A stretch of DNA of 64,000 nt from Ursus arctos (taxonomy: Eukaryota; Chordata; Mammalia; Carnivora; Ursidae): contig NC_079873.1 of NCBI RefSeq assembly GCF_023065955.2, positions 95,952,128 through 96,016,127 on the forward strand, in the 5' to 3' direction. This document shows positions 23,931 to 35,129 of the stretch, piece after piece. The notes beneath the pieces are model-generated. The model saw nothing but the letters and a program-made list of their open reading frames with translations. It searched no databases and was not told the DNA's origin. Every line of letters starts with the position of its first letter. The first letter of the stretch is position 1. Made by a program: the position numbers and the translations under genes.

Positions 23931-24134
23931 TCTTTAAACTAATTTATTTATTTGAGACAGAGAGAGAGCAAGCATGGGGGCGAGGGGCAGAGGGAGAGGG
24001 AGAGCGAGAATCTGAAGCAGACTCCCTGCTGAGCTCAGAGCCCTTTGTGGGACTCAGTCCCATGACCCTGAGATCACGACCTGAGCTGAAATCAAGAGGC
24101 GGATGCACAACCAACAGAGCCACCCAGGCGCCCC
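23931..24134 (-). mobile_element. CAN-SINE
   Basis: Antisense copy with head ending 'gagccacccaggcgcccc'. Flanking duplications 'cttagttttatgattttc' (about 23912-23929) and 'cttagttttataattttc' (about 24134-24151) differ at one base. Frames 23921-24181 (+) and 23944-24153 (-) are read through the SINE and are not genes. Confidence 0.93.
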
Positions 24135-24343
24135 TTAGTTTTATAATTTTCAATAGCCTTTTAGAATCAGAAGTCCATTAAAAAATAGATAAATGTATTT
24201 TCTTGATGTTATTTCCCCTTGATGTTATTTCCATGGAAACTAGGAGAAGGTCATCTTCTATTGCTGTAGACTCTTCTGGCTGAAGTTTTAAGTTACACAA
24301 GACTTGGGCAATTATAAGCATTTTTAAAACTTGAGATCAATTT

Positions 24344-24711
24344 GGGGCACCTGGGTGACTCAGTCACTTAAACATCCTGCTGTTTTTTTCTTTTTTGAAG
24401 ATTTTATTTATTTATTTTTTTGAGAGAGAGGGTGAGAGAGAAAGAGAGAGTACAAGCAGGGTGGAGAAGCAGAGACGGAGAATCTCAATCAGACTTCAGC
24501 CTGATGTGGGGCTCAATCTCACAACCTTGAGGTCATGACATGAGATGAAATCAAGAGTTGGACACTTCACCGACTGAGCCACCCAGGCGACCGAAGCATC
24601 CAACTCTTGATCTCAGCTCAGGGGTTGATCTTGGGGTTGTCATTCAAGCCCCATGTTGTGCTCCACATGGGCATGGAGCCTACTTAAGGGAAAAAAAAAA
24701 AAAAAAAACGA
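24344..24711 (+). mobile_element. CAN-SINE, split by a nested SINE
   Basis: The sense head begins 'ggggcacctgggtgactcag', is interrupted at about 24382, resumes at about 24594 with 'aagcatccaactcttgatct', and ends in an A-rich tail at 24690-24711. Outer duplications read 'aaaacttgagatcaattt' (left) and 'aaaacttaagatcaattt' (right), confirming one original insertion. Confidence 0.9.
24382..24593 (-). mobile_element. CAN-SINE nested inside another SINE
   Basis: Antisense copy (poly-T, 'gaagattttatttatttatt', GA-rich body, head ending 'gagccacccaggcgacc') inserted into the sense SINE at 24344-24711. The flanking motif 'aaacatcc'/'aagcatcc' looks like the insertion duplication. Confidence 0.88.
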
Positions 24712-25017
24712 AACAAAACTTAAGATCAATTTAATTATGATACTTCATTAGTGTGATAAAATAGTGTGATAAAATCTAAGGTCCTTTTGGAAAAAAGTAA
24801 ATATGGCCTTATTCTTATGTGTTTTTAAGTATACTTTTGGGGAATAGTTATGGCATTGCTGAAGTTTTCTTCAAATGTGGGATCTGAAAGGAAATCTGTA
24901 GAAATCTCGGGCTTTAGTGTATTCTTAAAGGTTCATGACGTAATCTAAATGGTACTATTAAAACTTGCTGCATTTACTTTGTTATTCTACAGGCATCATA
25001 GTCTTAATTTCACTTTA

Positions 25018-25215
25018 TTTTTTTTTAAAGATTTTATTTATTTATTCGACAGAGAGAGAGACAGCCAGCGAGAGAGGGAACACAAGCAGGGGGAGTGGGA
25101 GAGGAAGAGGCAGGCTCCCAGCAGAGGAGCCTGATGTGGGGCTCGATCCCAGGACCCTGGGATCACGCCCTGAGCCAAAGGCAGACGCTTAACCGCTGTG
25201 CCACCCAGGCGCCCC
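25018..25215 (-). mobile_element. CAN-SINE, young form
   Basis: Near-consensus antisense copy with an exact 15-bp duplication 'cttaatttcacttta' (25003-25017 and 25216-25230). Frames 24949-25192 (+) and 25038-25226 (-) belong to it. Confidence 0.96.
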
Positions 25216-25527
25216 CTTAATTTCACTTTAAAGTTTCTCCAATCATTATCTATTAATTATAATATTTTGGGATTCCACGAGTTATTAATTCATACGCAGA
25301 GAGATATAAGTAAATGTTACGTAAAAAGCTACCTGGGCATGGTAACTGGAATAGTTCTTTCACCCTTAAAATGTGCGTATTTTATGTAGGCATTGTCATC
25401 TGTTCGGTTTATGTCAAATTCATGGGGTACCTTATCTATGGTCATCATTCAGCATCCCTTCTATCCTCACTTTGAAAGTTACTCCTTAGTCTCAGTGATG
25501 TAGATTTGGAATATAGCTGAGGTTCAG

Positions 25528-26150
25528 TGGGGTGGAGTCAGGAGCCAAAGACCAAGAAAGTATTCTTGAGACGCCTTTGGTGCAAAATTGGTGGTTTATT
25601 AAAGCACGGGGACAGGACCCATGGGCAGAAAGAGCTGAGGGCCCAGGGTTGGGACGGGTGGCTGATTATATACTATGGGGTTGGAAGAGGTAAGGAAAAA
25701 GGAAGGTTTTATATGTTAAAGAAGACTGACAGATACCACCTGAGGCCTTGCCATTGTCAAGTTAAGGTTGTTTACCACTCTAGTAGGGCATTAACAGTAA
25801 GATAGTTGGGAGCTTCCTGGAGGAATGTTCCATTCCTCCTATCACGTGTCCTTATCAATAGGCTGCAGGTTTAAAAGAAATTCACTTTTATTTACATTTC
25901 CTTCTGCCTCAGCCTCCCTCAATTTTATGGAGGGGAGAGTGATGTTAGGGCTTCAGGAAACTGAGTCATGGGTCTCTGGAAGTTAGGCTATTGATAAGGA
26001 AGCTTCTTCCTTGTAAATCACTAGGACATGTATAAACTGAGGGACTCTTGTCCTGCAGGACTGTGATCTCTATCAGTTAACCATTTGTTCTTACTTTAGG
26101 GCAGCCAGGAGTGCCTGAGGGATGTCACACATATCACTTGGGGGGGGGGG
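25528..26150 (-). mobile_element. endogenous-retrovirus-type LTR, probably solo
   Basis: Read on the minus strand, the block has the order expected of an LTR: a long U3, a TATATAA box at 25673-25667, then AATAAA at 25600-25595 about 70 bases downstream, and an end near 25528. No gag, pol or env frames flank it, so it would be a solo LTR. The text 'agcacggggacaggaccc...' recalls LTRs I have seen in carnivore genomes, but I cannot name the family and the 26150 end is uncertain. The 92-codon frame at 25527-25805 lies inside. Confidence 0.5.
26140..26150. repeat. G11 homopolymer
   Basis: Eleven consecutive G at the outer edge of the LTR-like block. It is likely length-variable and error-prone in assembly. 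Confidence 0.9.
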
Positions 26151-26159
26151 TGTAGGGTG

Positions 26160-28120
26160 CCGGCTTCTGCTTTGTCCTCTGCTAGCCTTCTGCTCCCTCA
26201 TCATCAGCACCCATCAGATAGCCCTCTGTCCCAGGGAGCACAGTCTGCTCACAAGTCCCCCAGATGGCTTCATGAAAGCCCCCCAAATGTTTTGAAATGA
26301 AACAAATTGCAGAACTGATAACTAAGTGGCAATTCATCTCTGGCAAATTATAATATATAGTTGTTCAAAGACCACCTGCTCTATTTTTTTGTGACATAAG
26401 CAAAGTTCTAGTTTTATGGTACCTAAGGCTGCTTCATTTGCTTGGCTAACTTATTCATTGAGAAAAAATGACAAAGATTGCTTTTCTAAAACAAGATGCC
26501 ACCAATAAAACATATTTTTGAGCCCTTAGCTTTGTCTGAAAAGTTTTAATCCCTACTCAGTCCTGTAGAAAATCTGCCTTGGTTTCTACTTCTGCACGGA
26601 AGACTTCTTCATATTTTACACTAAGAGAAATTGGGACCAAAGACATTTTCTGCAAATATAAATTCAGCCTACCTTCTAAACTGTCAGTGCCCATGAGGTG
26701 GCTGGGCGTCACTGATGAGTTCCTCTCACCTGACTGATTCCCCATTCCCGCTGCACGGAAATGTCCACGTGAATGCTACAGGAGAATGCAGCTTCTCTCT
26801 TCCTCACCAGCCCTTCTCGGGATGGCTCCATCCTATTTCCCTAGCAGTGCTAATTGCTCCCTATTACTTTGGCATTATGCTCCCCTTCCAAAATAAATAA
26901 TATTTATGAAACATTGGAACAATAAATAAACTGTGTGTTTATTGTGTTTATTCAACACAGGCTTCCTTTCCAAATTGCATGGCTCAGCTCTGACTGCTGT
27001 TCAAGCAGAGCCATCGTGCTTTCCAAACTGCCCTGCCAACTTGTTCGTCTTTGCATACGCATTTTTTTTCTTTGAGACTTGGAGAATAGCAATTAGGCAA
27101 TTCCAGGTGGTGTGGGTACCAGAAGATAATCACATTTTGGAGCCATTAGATGCTTCACACACACACAGAGGCTTCGCAATCCTCGGGGGTATGATTATCT
27201 CATCTCTACTCTTCTTCATGCCGTGTCAATATCCCCTTCTCTTTTCACAGTACTGTTACAGATTCTTCACTCCCTTCCCCCCAATTATGTCCATTCAACC
27301 ATATAATCGTACTAAGAACAGTGTCAGAAAACAGCAACCACCACAAAAACCAACACAACACTGTGCTGAGCCAACCTTCTGGGTTTTTTTTTTTTTCAAC
27401 ATTTAATTGCAGTATGTGTTATATTTTCCAGTAATTCATTGTTTTTGGAAAACAGCAAATTTGTAGACATCCAGAATCTAGAGGGATCAAATTTTGGCAG
27501 GCTTTGTTCATATCTCATTTTCTCCTGTATTCCCAAGTCATCCTGTTTCATCCCTCCCCTAACATTTAGCACAGAGCATGGGCTAGAGTAGATACTGAAG
27601 GGGAGCAAAATATGCGCCCCCAGAATGTACTACTTAGGCATGTGGGTTATTTTGAGCTGAAGGCAATCAAGACCCAGGAGACTCAAGAAAATCTTTTACC
27701 TCTCCCTTAACTACCTCAAATAATTTAGATATGAGGCTTGTTCCAGAAAGAGAGCTATTACGAGAGATAACTTTTTATCTGAAAGACCTATTCATATGGC
27801 AGTGCAAACATCTTATTACCAAACATCTGCTCTTATTGTCCTGTGAATTACACTCCTCCCCTTTGAAGCCCCAGGCCCCTCTCCCATTCCATAGGGATGG
27901 AATAAGCATCAATTGCCTGTCTTTGAGTCTTGTATCTTTGGGGCTCTTGTATGTACAAAATTAAATTTGTTTTTCTTGTAATGTGTCTAATGCCAACGTA
28001 ATTATTAGAACAGCCAAAGCACCTAGAAAGGAAGAAGGGAAGATTTTTCTGCTCCTACAGTACACAGTAGTTGATTCATCTTGCAAGTGTTTCCCATCAC
28101 TTAATGCAATAACAGCAATG
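26160..28120. other. unique sequence, no recognised gene
   Basis: No repeat family recognised. The 157-codon frame at 26933-27406 contains a hydrophobic run (IISSLLFFMPCQYPLLFSQYC-like, about residues 89-110) but opens on a non-motif stretch and ends in a poly-T. I regard it as a chance frame. Confidence 0.55.
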
Positions 28121-28123
28121 CTT

Positions 28124-28328
28124 GGGACGCCTGGGTGCCTCAGTCGTTAAGCGTCTGCCTTCGGCTCAGGGCGTGATCCCGGCGTTCTGGGATCGAGCCG
28201 CACATCAGGCTTCTCCGCTATGAGCCTGCTTCTTCCTCTCCCACTCCCCCTGCTTGTGTTCCCTCTCTGGCTGGCTGTCTCTCTCTCTCTCTCTGTCAAG
28301 TAAATAAATAATATCTTAAAAAAAAAAT
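28124..28328 (+). mobile_element. CAN-SINE, young form
   Basis: Sense copy: head 'gggacgcctgggtgcctcag', 'gttaagcgtctgccttcggc', (CT)n, 'aagtaaataaataatatctt' and a poly(A) tail. The flanks share 'agcaatgctt'/'aggaatgctt', the probable duplication. Confidence 0.93.
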
Positions 28329-28329
28329 A

Positions 28330-28870
28330 GCAGGAATGCTTAAAATAGTAACTTCAAGCCTAAATATTGATTATCTTCAGAAATATTTTCAAAGGAGTCT
28401 CCATTTTTTAATGACTGTGTTTCCTAAACTGTATTCCCTAATGCCATAGTGTGCCATAAAATGTTAATAGACAGACTATAAAAAACAAATTTCCATGGTT
28501 ACTCAAGTTTTAAAATGTCTGGGTTAAATAAATTTCATTAGTTTGTTAAAAGTTCTGATAAATACTGTAGTCCTGCACAGTGAGACTTCCAAGAGAGAGT
28601 TCCGTTTTCCATGAAGGGTTTCTAAAATTTATTTGACCACAGAATCTTGTTTTATTTACATGACACATTATAGGAATAGACTTCCCCAAAAATGTTGTAA
28701 AACCCAATGAAATTTAATAGCAGAACTAAAAATGCCTCATTCAGAGGTTTATAGCCTGAGGTCCATACATAGACTTCAGGGGATCAGTGTTAGTATCTAT
28801 GTTTTTCTGGTCTGAAACTTAAACTGTTGGTTATTTGTGTTTGTACTCCTCTCAGATATATAATATATAT
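28330..28870. other. no recognised feature
   Basis: AT-rich unique DNA ending in a short TATATA stretch at about 28856-28872. Confidence 0.5.
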
Positions 28871-28884
28871 ATTAGTGAGAAATT

Positions 28885-29215
28885 AATTTTACCTGGATAC
28901 GGAAAACCCAGGAAGGCCTAATTAGAGAAGGTGGCATTTACGTTTGGCTTTGAGGATTTCAGAAGTCAGAGATGATAAAGAAAGAACATTCCAGCAAAGG
29001 TAGACAACTTAAACAAATGTATAGGAACAGTAAAATGCCAGGCATATTTGACGTATGGTGAGCGATCCCATTAGATTTAAGGATAGGATGCATTAGTTTG
29101 AAGCTTAGGATGCATGAGTGGTATAATGGGAAATAATGTTGAAAAAGTAAATTGGAATCAGATTAAGAAGATTTTGAATCATGTAATCAGGATTTTGGAT
29201 TTTGATCATTCCATT
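28885..29215 (+). mobile_element. L2 LINE fragment
   Basis: The block 'caggaaggcctaattagaga' ... 'ggtggcatttacgtttggct' ... 'aagaacattccagcaaaggt' ... 'attttgaatcatgtaatcag' ... 'gattttggattttgatcatt' follows the order of the conserved L2 3' half ('gaaggcctctctgagg...gaagagcattccaggc...'). It is strongly diverged, with no coding frame. Confidence 0.65.
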
Positions 29216-29507
29216 TACCCACTCATTACCATTCGATGGTCTTCCATTTTTTTTATAATTCCCCATTTTAGAAAGTCATCTCATAGCGATACGATGGATT
29301 AGAGGAAGAAGAGAGTGCTCACAAAATGATCAAGTCCATAAAATCAGAAGTTTAAGTATAACATGACGAGGACCCCAAATTTGGTAGTGGCGGTAAGACA
29401 TGAAAAGAATTGTTTAGCTTTGGCTTTTGTGGTGTCCAGTATAATTGCCTAGTGAGGAAACATATACCATTTACTTACTCCATCTTAATACATGACATAC
29501 CATCTAG

Positions 29508-29688
29508 ACCTCTGCCGTGTAATATGGTCACCGGTAGCCTCATGTGGCAATTTATGTTTACTTTTAAATTAATTAAAATTACAAAAAAATTAGAAATTCA
29601 GTTCCTCATTGGCACTAGCCATATTTCAAGTGCTTAAATATGCACGTGTGGCTAGCGGCTACCATCTTGGACAGTGCAGATACTGTTT
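29508..29688. mobile_element. hAT-type non-autonomous DNA transposon (MER class)
   Basis: An imperfect palindrome: 'taatatggtcaccggtagcc' on the left mirrors 'ggctaccatcttggaca' on the right. The interior 'tcatgtggcaatttatgttt' and 'catatttcaagtgcttaaat' is typical of a common hAT-derived MER repeat. I do not give the exact family name. Confidence 0.75.
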
Positions 29689-29984
29689 GTATATTTGGAG
29701 ACCCCTCTCTCGGTAAACTCTCATCTAGGCTCTGAAGCTCGTGCAGAAATGTAGCAGCCTAAAATGCATGATTATGTACAGCATAATTTCGCCCGTGCTG
29801 GCCTGCACTGAATTCTGAAGCAGGAAAACCTGGTATTTAGTGTCTCCGACCTGCAGTTTTCTGCCAAGTTATTGCTCGCTTTCTCACTCATGCTCTCATT
29901 CTACGTGTCTCTGTCCTCTGTGTTCCCACAGCAGTCTGTGCGTATCTCTATTGGGGCACTTATGACACGGTTGAAACATCGATT

Positions 29985-30095
29985 TCCTTGTCCTTCTGCT
30001 CCACTATATTGTATCTCTGGCCTCTGGCACAGTGGGTGATACGAAGGAGCTTACAGAGGAATTGCTCCGTGAGTTTTTGTGAATGAATGAATAAG
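29985..30095 (+). mobile_element. L2 LINE 3' end
   Basis: 'tctctggcctctggcacagt' followed by 'tgtgaatgaatgaataagg' matches the L2 3' terminus, which ends in GAATGAATGA-type repeats. Confidence 0.7.
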
Positions 30096-30109
30096 GTGTA
30101 ACAAAGCAT

Positions 30110-31850
30110 CCTAGTAGGTCATTAGCAGGGGCATGGCATGAGATATTTTTGATGAAGGTAGTCTGTTATTTCTGCTTCTCAAATAACAGCCTATTTTGCC
30201 AATACCTGTTTGGTCTGCTACAAGTGCCTTCAGAATTGGGTTTGAATGGAGAGGCAGTGTGGAAGTAGGGATAGCGTCCCTCCACATGGAAGAGTTCCCA
30301 GTCGTAAGCATACTAGACATGAAGCTTTCCTGGAAGTCTGACAGACAAGTAGAGAAGTGGAGAAGTGCAACTGATTTAGCATCTGGGAGGAAAGGCATAA
30401 TCCGTTCTTTTCCTGCTGGGTATGAAGATGTATCAGATTCAATTTACTAGTTGGGGCAGAACTAGGACTTGCAAGGCAATGCATTGTGGTTAAGCATCCA
30501 CACTGCTCTGTGTTAATTAATTTCCCAGAATTATCATTTTTGATTTTCCTTGTAATGAAATAATAAATGTACAGAGACCGACTGAGTTGGAAATAGAGAG
30601 ATCACAAGCTTGCTCCCAGTGACATCTTTTTGCCTCTCCATAAAAGTGGAGCTGGCTGACAGATAGAGAGGCTGAGACACCTGGGACTGTAGATTAAACA
30701 GCACAGCAAGTATGGAGACAAGAGAGCTGCTTTTGGTAATTAAAGCTGGCCTGCGTAGTACCGGGAGGCAACAAAGATGACCTGTTTAGTCCTTTCATGT
30801 TTGCCTAAAACATGAAAAGCTGTCCGTATTGTTCCCCCCATAACCTCATAGGCTAGCCATACTTTCCCTGACAAATGAGGCTGTGTTTCTAGGTAAAGCA
30901 TGGAGGTGGCTTCAAAATCTGATAGAATAATGGTTCTCCTCCTTACCAGTCTGTTTCCTGAAATGGTTCCTAATTCTAAATCTCCAATTCTTGCATTTCC
31001 AGTCCCCTTGTGAGAGCTTACTTCTCCCTGTTGTCAGCAGAAGCAGCCGATCAGTGTGGTGCACGGAGCCTGATGGATGGCTTTAATTCACTGGTCCCAG
31101 ACTGCCTCTACTGTTACTCGGGTCCTGGAGAGAGCTGGCCACCCAAGGCAGAAATCACTGCCTCTGTGTTTCCACACCCGCTTCAGCAGCCTGAGGGCAT
31201 GGGGACTGGTGCCAAGGAGGAGACACAGAAACAGATACTTCTCATGATTTCTGCAATGCTGGGTGCTAGCAGAGCAGGAGAGAAGGTCTTGATGTTACAT
31301 CACAACTGACCACAGTCTGCCTTTTGCTACCGTTGCAAGCTTAGGATAAAATAAGGGGTGCCCCTCTTGTCGTGAGATTGGTATCGCACAGGAAATATAG
31401 ACAGCTCGTCTCCAAACTGAAGTTGAGGACAAAGTTTAGTTTGTATCCATAGAATGGAATAGCTCCTAGAAAGCAAGCTCTCGGTCAGTTAGAATTTCTT
31501 TACTATCCCATGTCTAGGTTCGATTTTTTTCTCCTCAGTCTTATTTTCCTTTATCAATTAATTTTACTTGTGTTACATTATTTGTTGCTACGTGTACTCG
31601 ATTGCCTCACACTTGCAGAGATGCCAGCAGACTGACCAACCGACTGTAACTAGTGTAATATTGGGCAAGACCCTTCTACACCCTTACCTTTAATTTGCCG
31701 AGAGATTGGATTAGTTAAGAAGTGTGGCTTAGTCTTTCAGATGAGTTTATCAAACTGCCTCATCCAATCACATTACATAATTGCACTTTGTCAGAGATTA
31801 GGCATCTGTTATTTAAGAAGGGTATAGCGATGAGAGCAATTCATGACCAA
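30110..31850. other. unique sequence, no recognised gene
   Basis: No repeat recognised. Frames at 30111-30398 (-), 30196-30450 (+) and 31010-31309 (+, 99 codons) have no identifiable domain. Positions 30500-30820 hold several AT-rich homeobox-like 'ttaatt' cores and look single-copy, so it is a possible conserved non-coding stretch. That is only an impression. Confidence 0.5.
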
Positions 31851-31884
31851 ACTAGAGCGTTGCTAATCGTGAATGTGATCTTCA

Positions 31885-32040
31885 TAACCAGGCTGTGGAG
31901 AGCGCTTCGTGGTTTACAAAGAATGTTCACGTCTCTGATTTCGTTGAATTCTTGTGAGAGCACTAGAGAAAGATTGGTCTCAGGGATTAGTATTATCCTC
32001 ATTTTACAGTGCAGCATGGTTCTAAAAATGGAGATTACAA
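31885..32040 (-). mobile_element. possible MIR fragment, antisense
   Basis: 'agcgcttcgtggtttacaaa', 'agtattatcctcattttaca' and 'aaaatggagattacaatc' follow the antisense MIR order. It is highly diverged and lies inside the chance frame 31722-32393. Confidence 0.5.
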
Positions 32041-32453
32041 TCAGTGTCCTAAGTGTTCCAGTATTCCTTACACTGTGCTTTTGTAAGGGACAAGCATGCA
32101 TGTGGCTGCTATACGTATTGCTTGCTTCCTCCCTCCCAGCTGCCGTGATGGCTGGCTTTGCAAAACCGCAGGCTCAGCATTGCCCCAAACTCTGGAACCC
32201 ATCTGACCGCAGGACAGAAGGGGTTTTCAGAGCTACTGTCTATTATTCTGGGATGACCGTCGTTGCCCCTGTTGCTGTGCTCGTCTTTATCTCCAGCCAC
32301 AGTTACGAGAACTGCGCCTTGTTCCCAAGATTCGGCTCCACCCATCATTCTCCAGTTTTGATAATCGTCAGATCCTTAGCCTCTGAGTTTTAAGTTGCTT
32401 TTGTTTAACCAATCAAGCACTTCCAAGACCTCTAGGATGGAGGTCAGGCTACT

Positions 32454-32615
32454 TTTGTCAATAAAGATTTTTGTCACACAGCTACACCGTTCATTTATGT
32501 ATTATCTGGGACTGTGTTTGTGCCACTAACGCAGAGTTGAGTCATTTCAACAGAAACTGTATGGCCCTCCAAGTCTTAAGTGTTTATTGTCTGGCTCTTT
32601 ATAGGAAAGTTTATG
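32454..32615. mobile_element. hAT-type DNA transposon fossil
   Basis: 'caataaagatttttgtcaca', 'cagagttgagtcatttcaac', 'actgtatggccctccaagtc' and 'gtctggctctttataggaaa' match in order a well-known mammalian hAT-derived repeat that ends '...tggccctttacagaaaaagtttg'. No transposase frame remains. Exact family not assigned. Confidence 0.7.
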
Positions 32616-32619
32616 TTCT

Positions 32620-33200
32620 CTGGTACTTAAGTCTTATCCTAAGCCCAGCACAGTGGCTGGGATGTTTCAGGCCAAAAAGAAATTTCCGTTATGTTTGTCT
32701 GTGTGCTGACTTGCTTGCTATAACTAACGAGGGTCGTCTTTCCTTTGATTTCCCCTTAACCATAGCTGGCCTTGCCCTGGGCAGAATACCCCATCACGTT
32801 ATGTTCGTTTCCCTCTTCCTGCTCACCGCTTGCCTGGGACACCATCTGCATTTTTAAATCCTATTTAAATGAGTTAGGCTTCTTCCCATACCCTGTGTCT
32901 GTGCGTGTTCTAGCCTCCCGGACCCTACTCTCCATTGTCCTGCATGTCTCAATGGATACATCCATTTCCAAGCCCTATTTCCTCTCCTGGGCTGATTCCA
33001 ATTGAAGTCAGCTATGTTAAAATTCCCTGGGCCACTCTTCCTACTACTTTCTGAGATAGAAGGAAAGATTGAAGTTAGTTTGGACAAATTTCTTTTTGAG
33101 CTGGTACACTAGTGTCTCTCAAATATATATAGCTCCAATCTGGCAGGTTCTTGGGGCTATAGGAAATTTAGAGTCACGTGTGCCTTAAAATAATCCAGTT
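32620..33200. other. no recognised feature
   Basis: Unique DNA. Overlapping 77-codon frames on both strands (32772-33005 + and 32854-33087 -) carry no motif. Confidence 0.5.
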
Positions 33201-33215
33201 AAAATTGAGATCTAA

Positions 33216-33401
33216 GGGGCGCCTGGGTGGCGCAGTTGTTAAGCGTCTGCCTTCAGCTCAGGGCATGATCCCGGAGTTCTGGGATCGAGCCCCACATCAG
33301 GCTCCTCTGCTGGGAGCCTGCTTCTTCCTCTCTACTCCCCCTGCTTGTGTTCCCTCTCTCGCTGGCTGTCTCTGTCAAATAAATAAAATAAAATCTAAAA
33401 A
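33216..33401 (+). mobile_element. CAN-SINE, young form
   Basis: Near-consensus sense copy starting 'ggggcgcctgggtggcgcag', flanked by an exact duplication 'aaaattgagatctaa' (33201-33215 and 33402-33416). The 84-codon frame at 33178-33432 is read through it. Confidence 0.96.
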
Positions 33402-33419
33402 AAAATTGAGATCTAAAAA

Positions 33420-34660
33420 CACAGGGGCCTGAGCACCCTAGGTGCTAGGCATACATGTATTCCCTTTTGACCCGTTCTCAGAGTGATTACCGATTTCCAC
33501 CCTCTATCCTCCCCATCATTATTCCTGGAAATGGAACTTGATGCTTACTGCACAGGATCAACAAGTAACAACTCAAAGCCCCTCATTGAAAACAAACAGA
33601 AGCTCAAAAGCTCATCATTTGAAGCATGATTTGAGTTTTATGAGTCGTTTTCTATAACCTCAAACATCTTAATAATTCTGCCATGAATGATATTTGTATC
33701 CTAGTAGAAATTCAATCAGTGAATTCATCAATTCATGGTGTACAATCTTATAGGTATCTTAAGTAAATCATATTCCAGTGCCCTCAAATCAAAGGAATTG
33801 ATTTAGAAACTAGTGTGTTTGCTTCATCACCCCATTGGAAATAACTATATAGGTGACCACCGTCTCCCCAAATCTGAAACTATACCGATTTTCTCTGCTG
33901 TTGGCAGCCCATGAGTAGATGAGATGTTGCCTCAGTATGGAAAGCAGTCTCACTAAGGTAAGCATGGTCTCCCAGTCTTTCTTGTGCATTTAAGTTCCCA
34001 TTGACCTGGTAAATAGATTCACATTATTGGCCTTTGTTCTTCTTAACACTGAGCTGTAAGTCAATCTAACAATATTTCTGAATACGCTTATTGTTTCCAA
34101 CACGTTTAGAATTCAGAAACACTCCTTCCCCCACATGTAACTTTGATTGTTTGTTTTGTAAGGAAAAAAGATGCTATTCCATAAAGCAGAATAACGTGCT
34201 ATCTAAGTTAGAGTGCTATATCTTTTCCATTCCCAATTTTATGGAAAATTTAGGCAAATTGAAAGTAGGTGAAAATATCATTTCCAAAGAACTGACCAAG
34301 ATGATGGGCACCTTTAAGATGGCTGAAGGTTTCTCTGACCTTAAAAATCATGTTGGGGTGGGCCTGGGCTTTGTGCAATCTGAGCCAAATCCCTGAAGAT
34401 TTGTATTATGTGCAGATCTTTTTGAAGTACTAAGCATACTTTTCTCTTTCGCATAGCAGGTTTTGGAAATATTGAGCAAAGAGGGGGAGAAAATGGCAGG
34501 AATCAGTGTTGGTGTCTCATCAAACACTTCTGTATAATTGGCTCTGAGTTGTCACGAGAGCATAGAATTTGATCTGTGGTTGTACCCACAGTGAGGTGGT
34601 TTCCCTTAGGCAGCAGCAAGGAGCAATAGGCAATGTAACACATGAAAAAGCTTATTTATA
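33420..34660. other. unique sequence, no recognised gene
   Basis: No repeat recognised. The 101-codon frame at 34091-34396 has no identifiable motif. Confidence 0.5.
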
Positions 34661-34677
34661 ATCAGACTTTGATTCTT

Positions 34678-34876
34678 TTTTTTTTTTAAGATTTTTATTT
34701 ATTTATTCGACAGAGATAGAGACAGCCAGCGAGAGAGGGAACACAAGCAGGGGGAGTGGGAGAGGAAGAAGCAGGCTCATAGCGGAGGAGCCTGATGTGG
34801 GGCTCGATCCCAAAACGCCGGGATCACGCCCTGAGCTGAAGGCAGACGCTTAACCGTTGTGCCACCCAGGCGCCCC
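34678..34876 (-). mobile_element. CAN-SINE, young form
   Basis: Near-consensus antisense copy with an exact 15-bp duplication 'cagactttgattctt' (34663-34677 and 34877-34891). It is nearly identical to the copies at 3323 and 7699. Confidence 0.97.
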
Positions 34877-35004
34877 CAGACTTTGATTCTTGACAAACAC
34901 TGTATTTGTTTGGAGATTGCTAGATGGAGAGAATTAGTAGCATACACTTGAGCCCTTCTTCTTTCTCAGATTGTAGACTGTTATTAGATATTGGAAGGAA
35001 TTTG

Positions 35005-35125
35005 GAGATTAAGTATTTATACCCCTTCATTTTGTAGATGAGGGAACTGTGGCCTGAGACAGAAAATTATCTGCCTGAGACATGTAGTTATTTTGGTAGT
35101 ACAGCCAAGAATTGAACCTGATTTA
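35005..35125 (-). mobile_element. MIR SINE, antisense
   Basis: 'cttcattttgtagatgaggg' followed by 'aactgtggcctgagacagaa' and 'gtacagccaagaattgaacc' is the reverse complement of MIR, including the B-box side. Confidence 0.75.
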
Positions 35126-35129
35126 ACAG

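Noticed and set aside
26933..27406. 157-codon open frame with a hydrophobic stretch
   Set aside because: No known domain, low-complexity end in a poly-T run, and no exon context. Likely a chance frame.
33178..33432. 84-codon frame with 'GRLGGAVVKRLPSAQG' text
   Set aside because: This is the translation of a sense CAN-SINE. The same peptide recurs wherever the SINE is read (3420-3629, 25038-25226, 35714-35926, 57165-57350).
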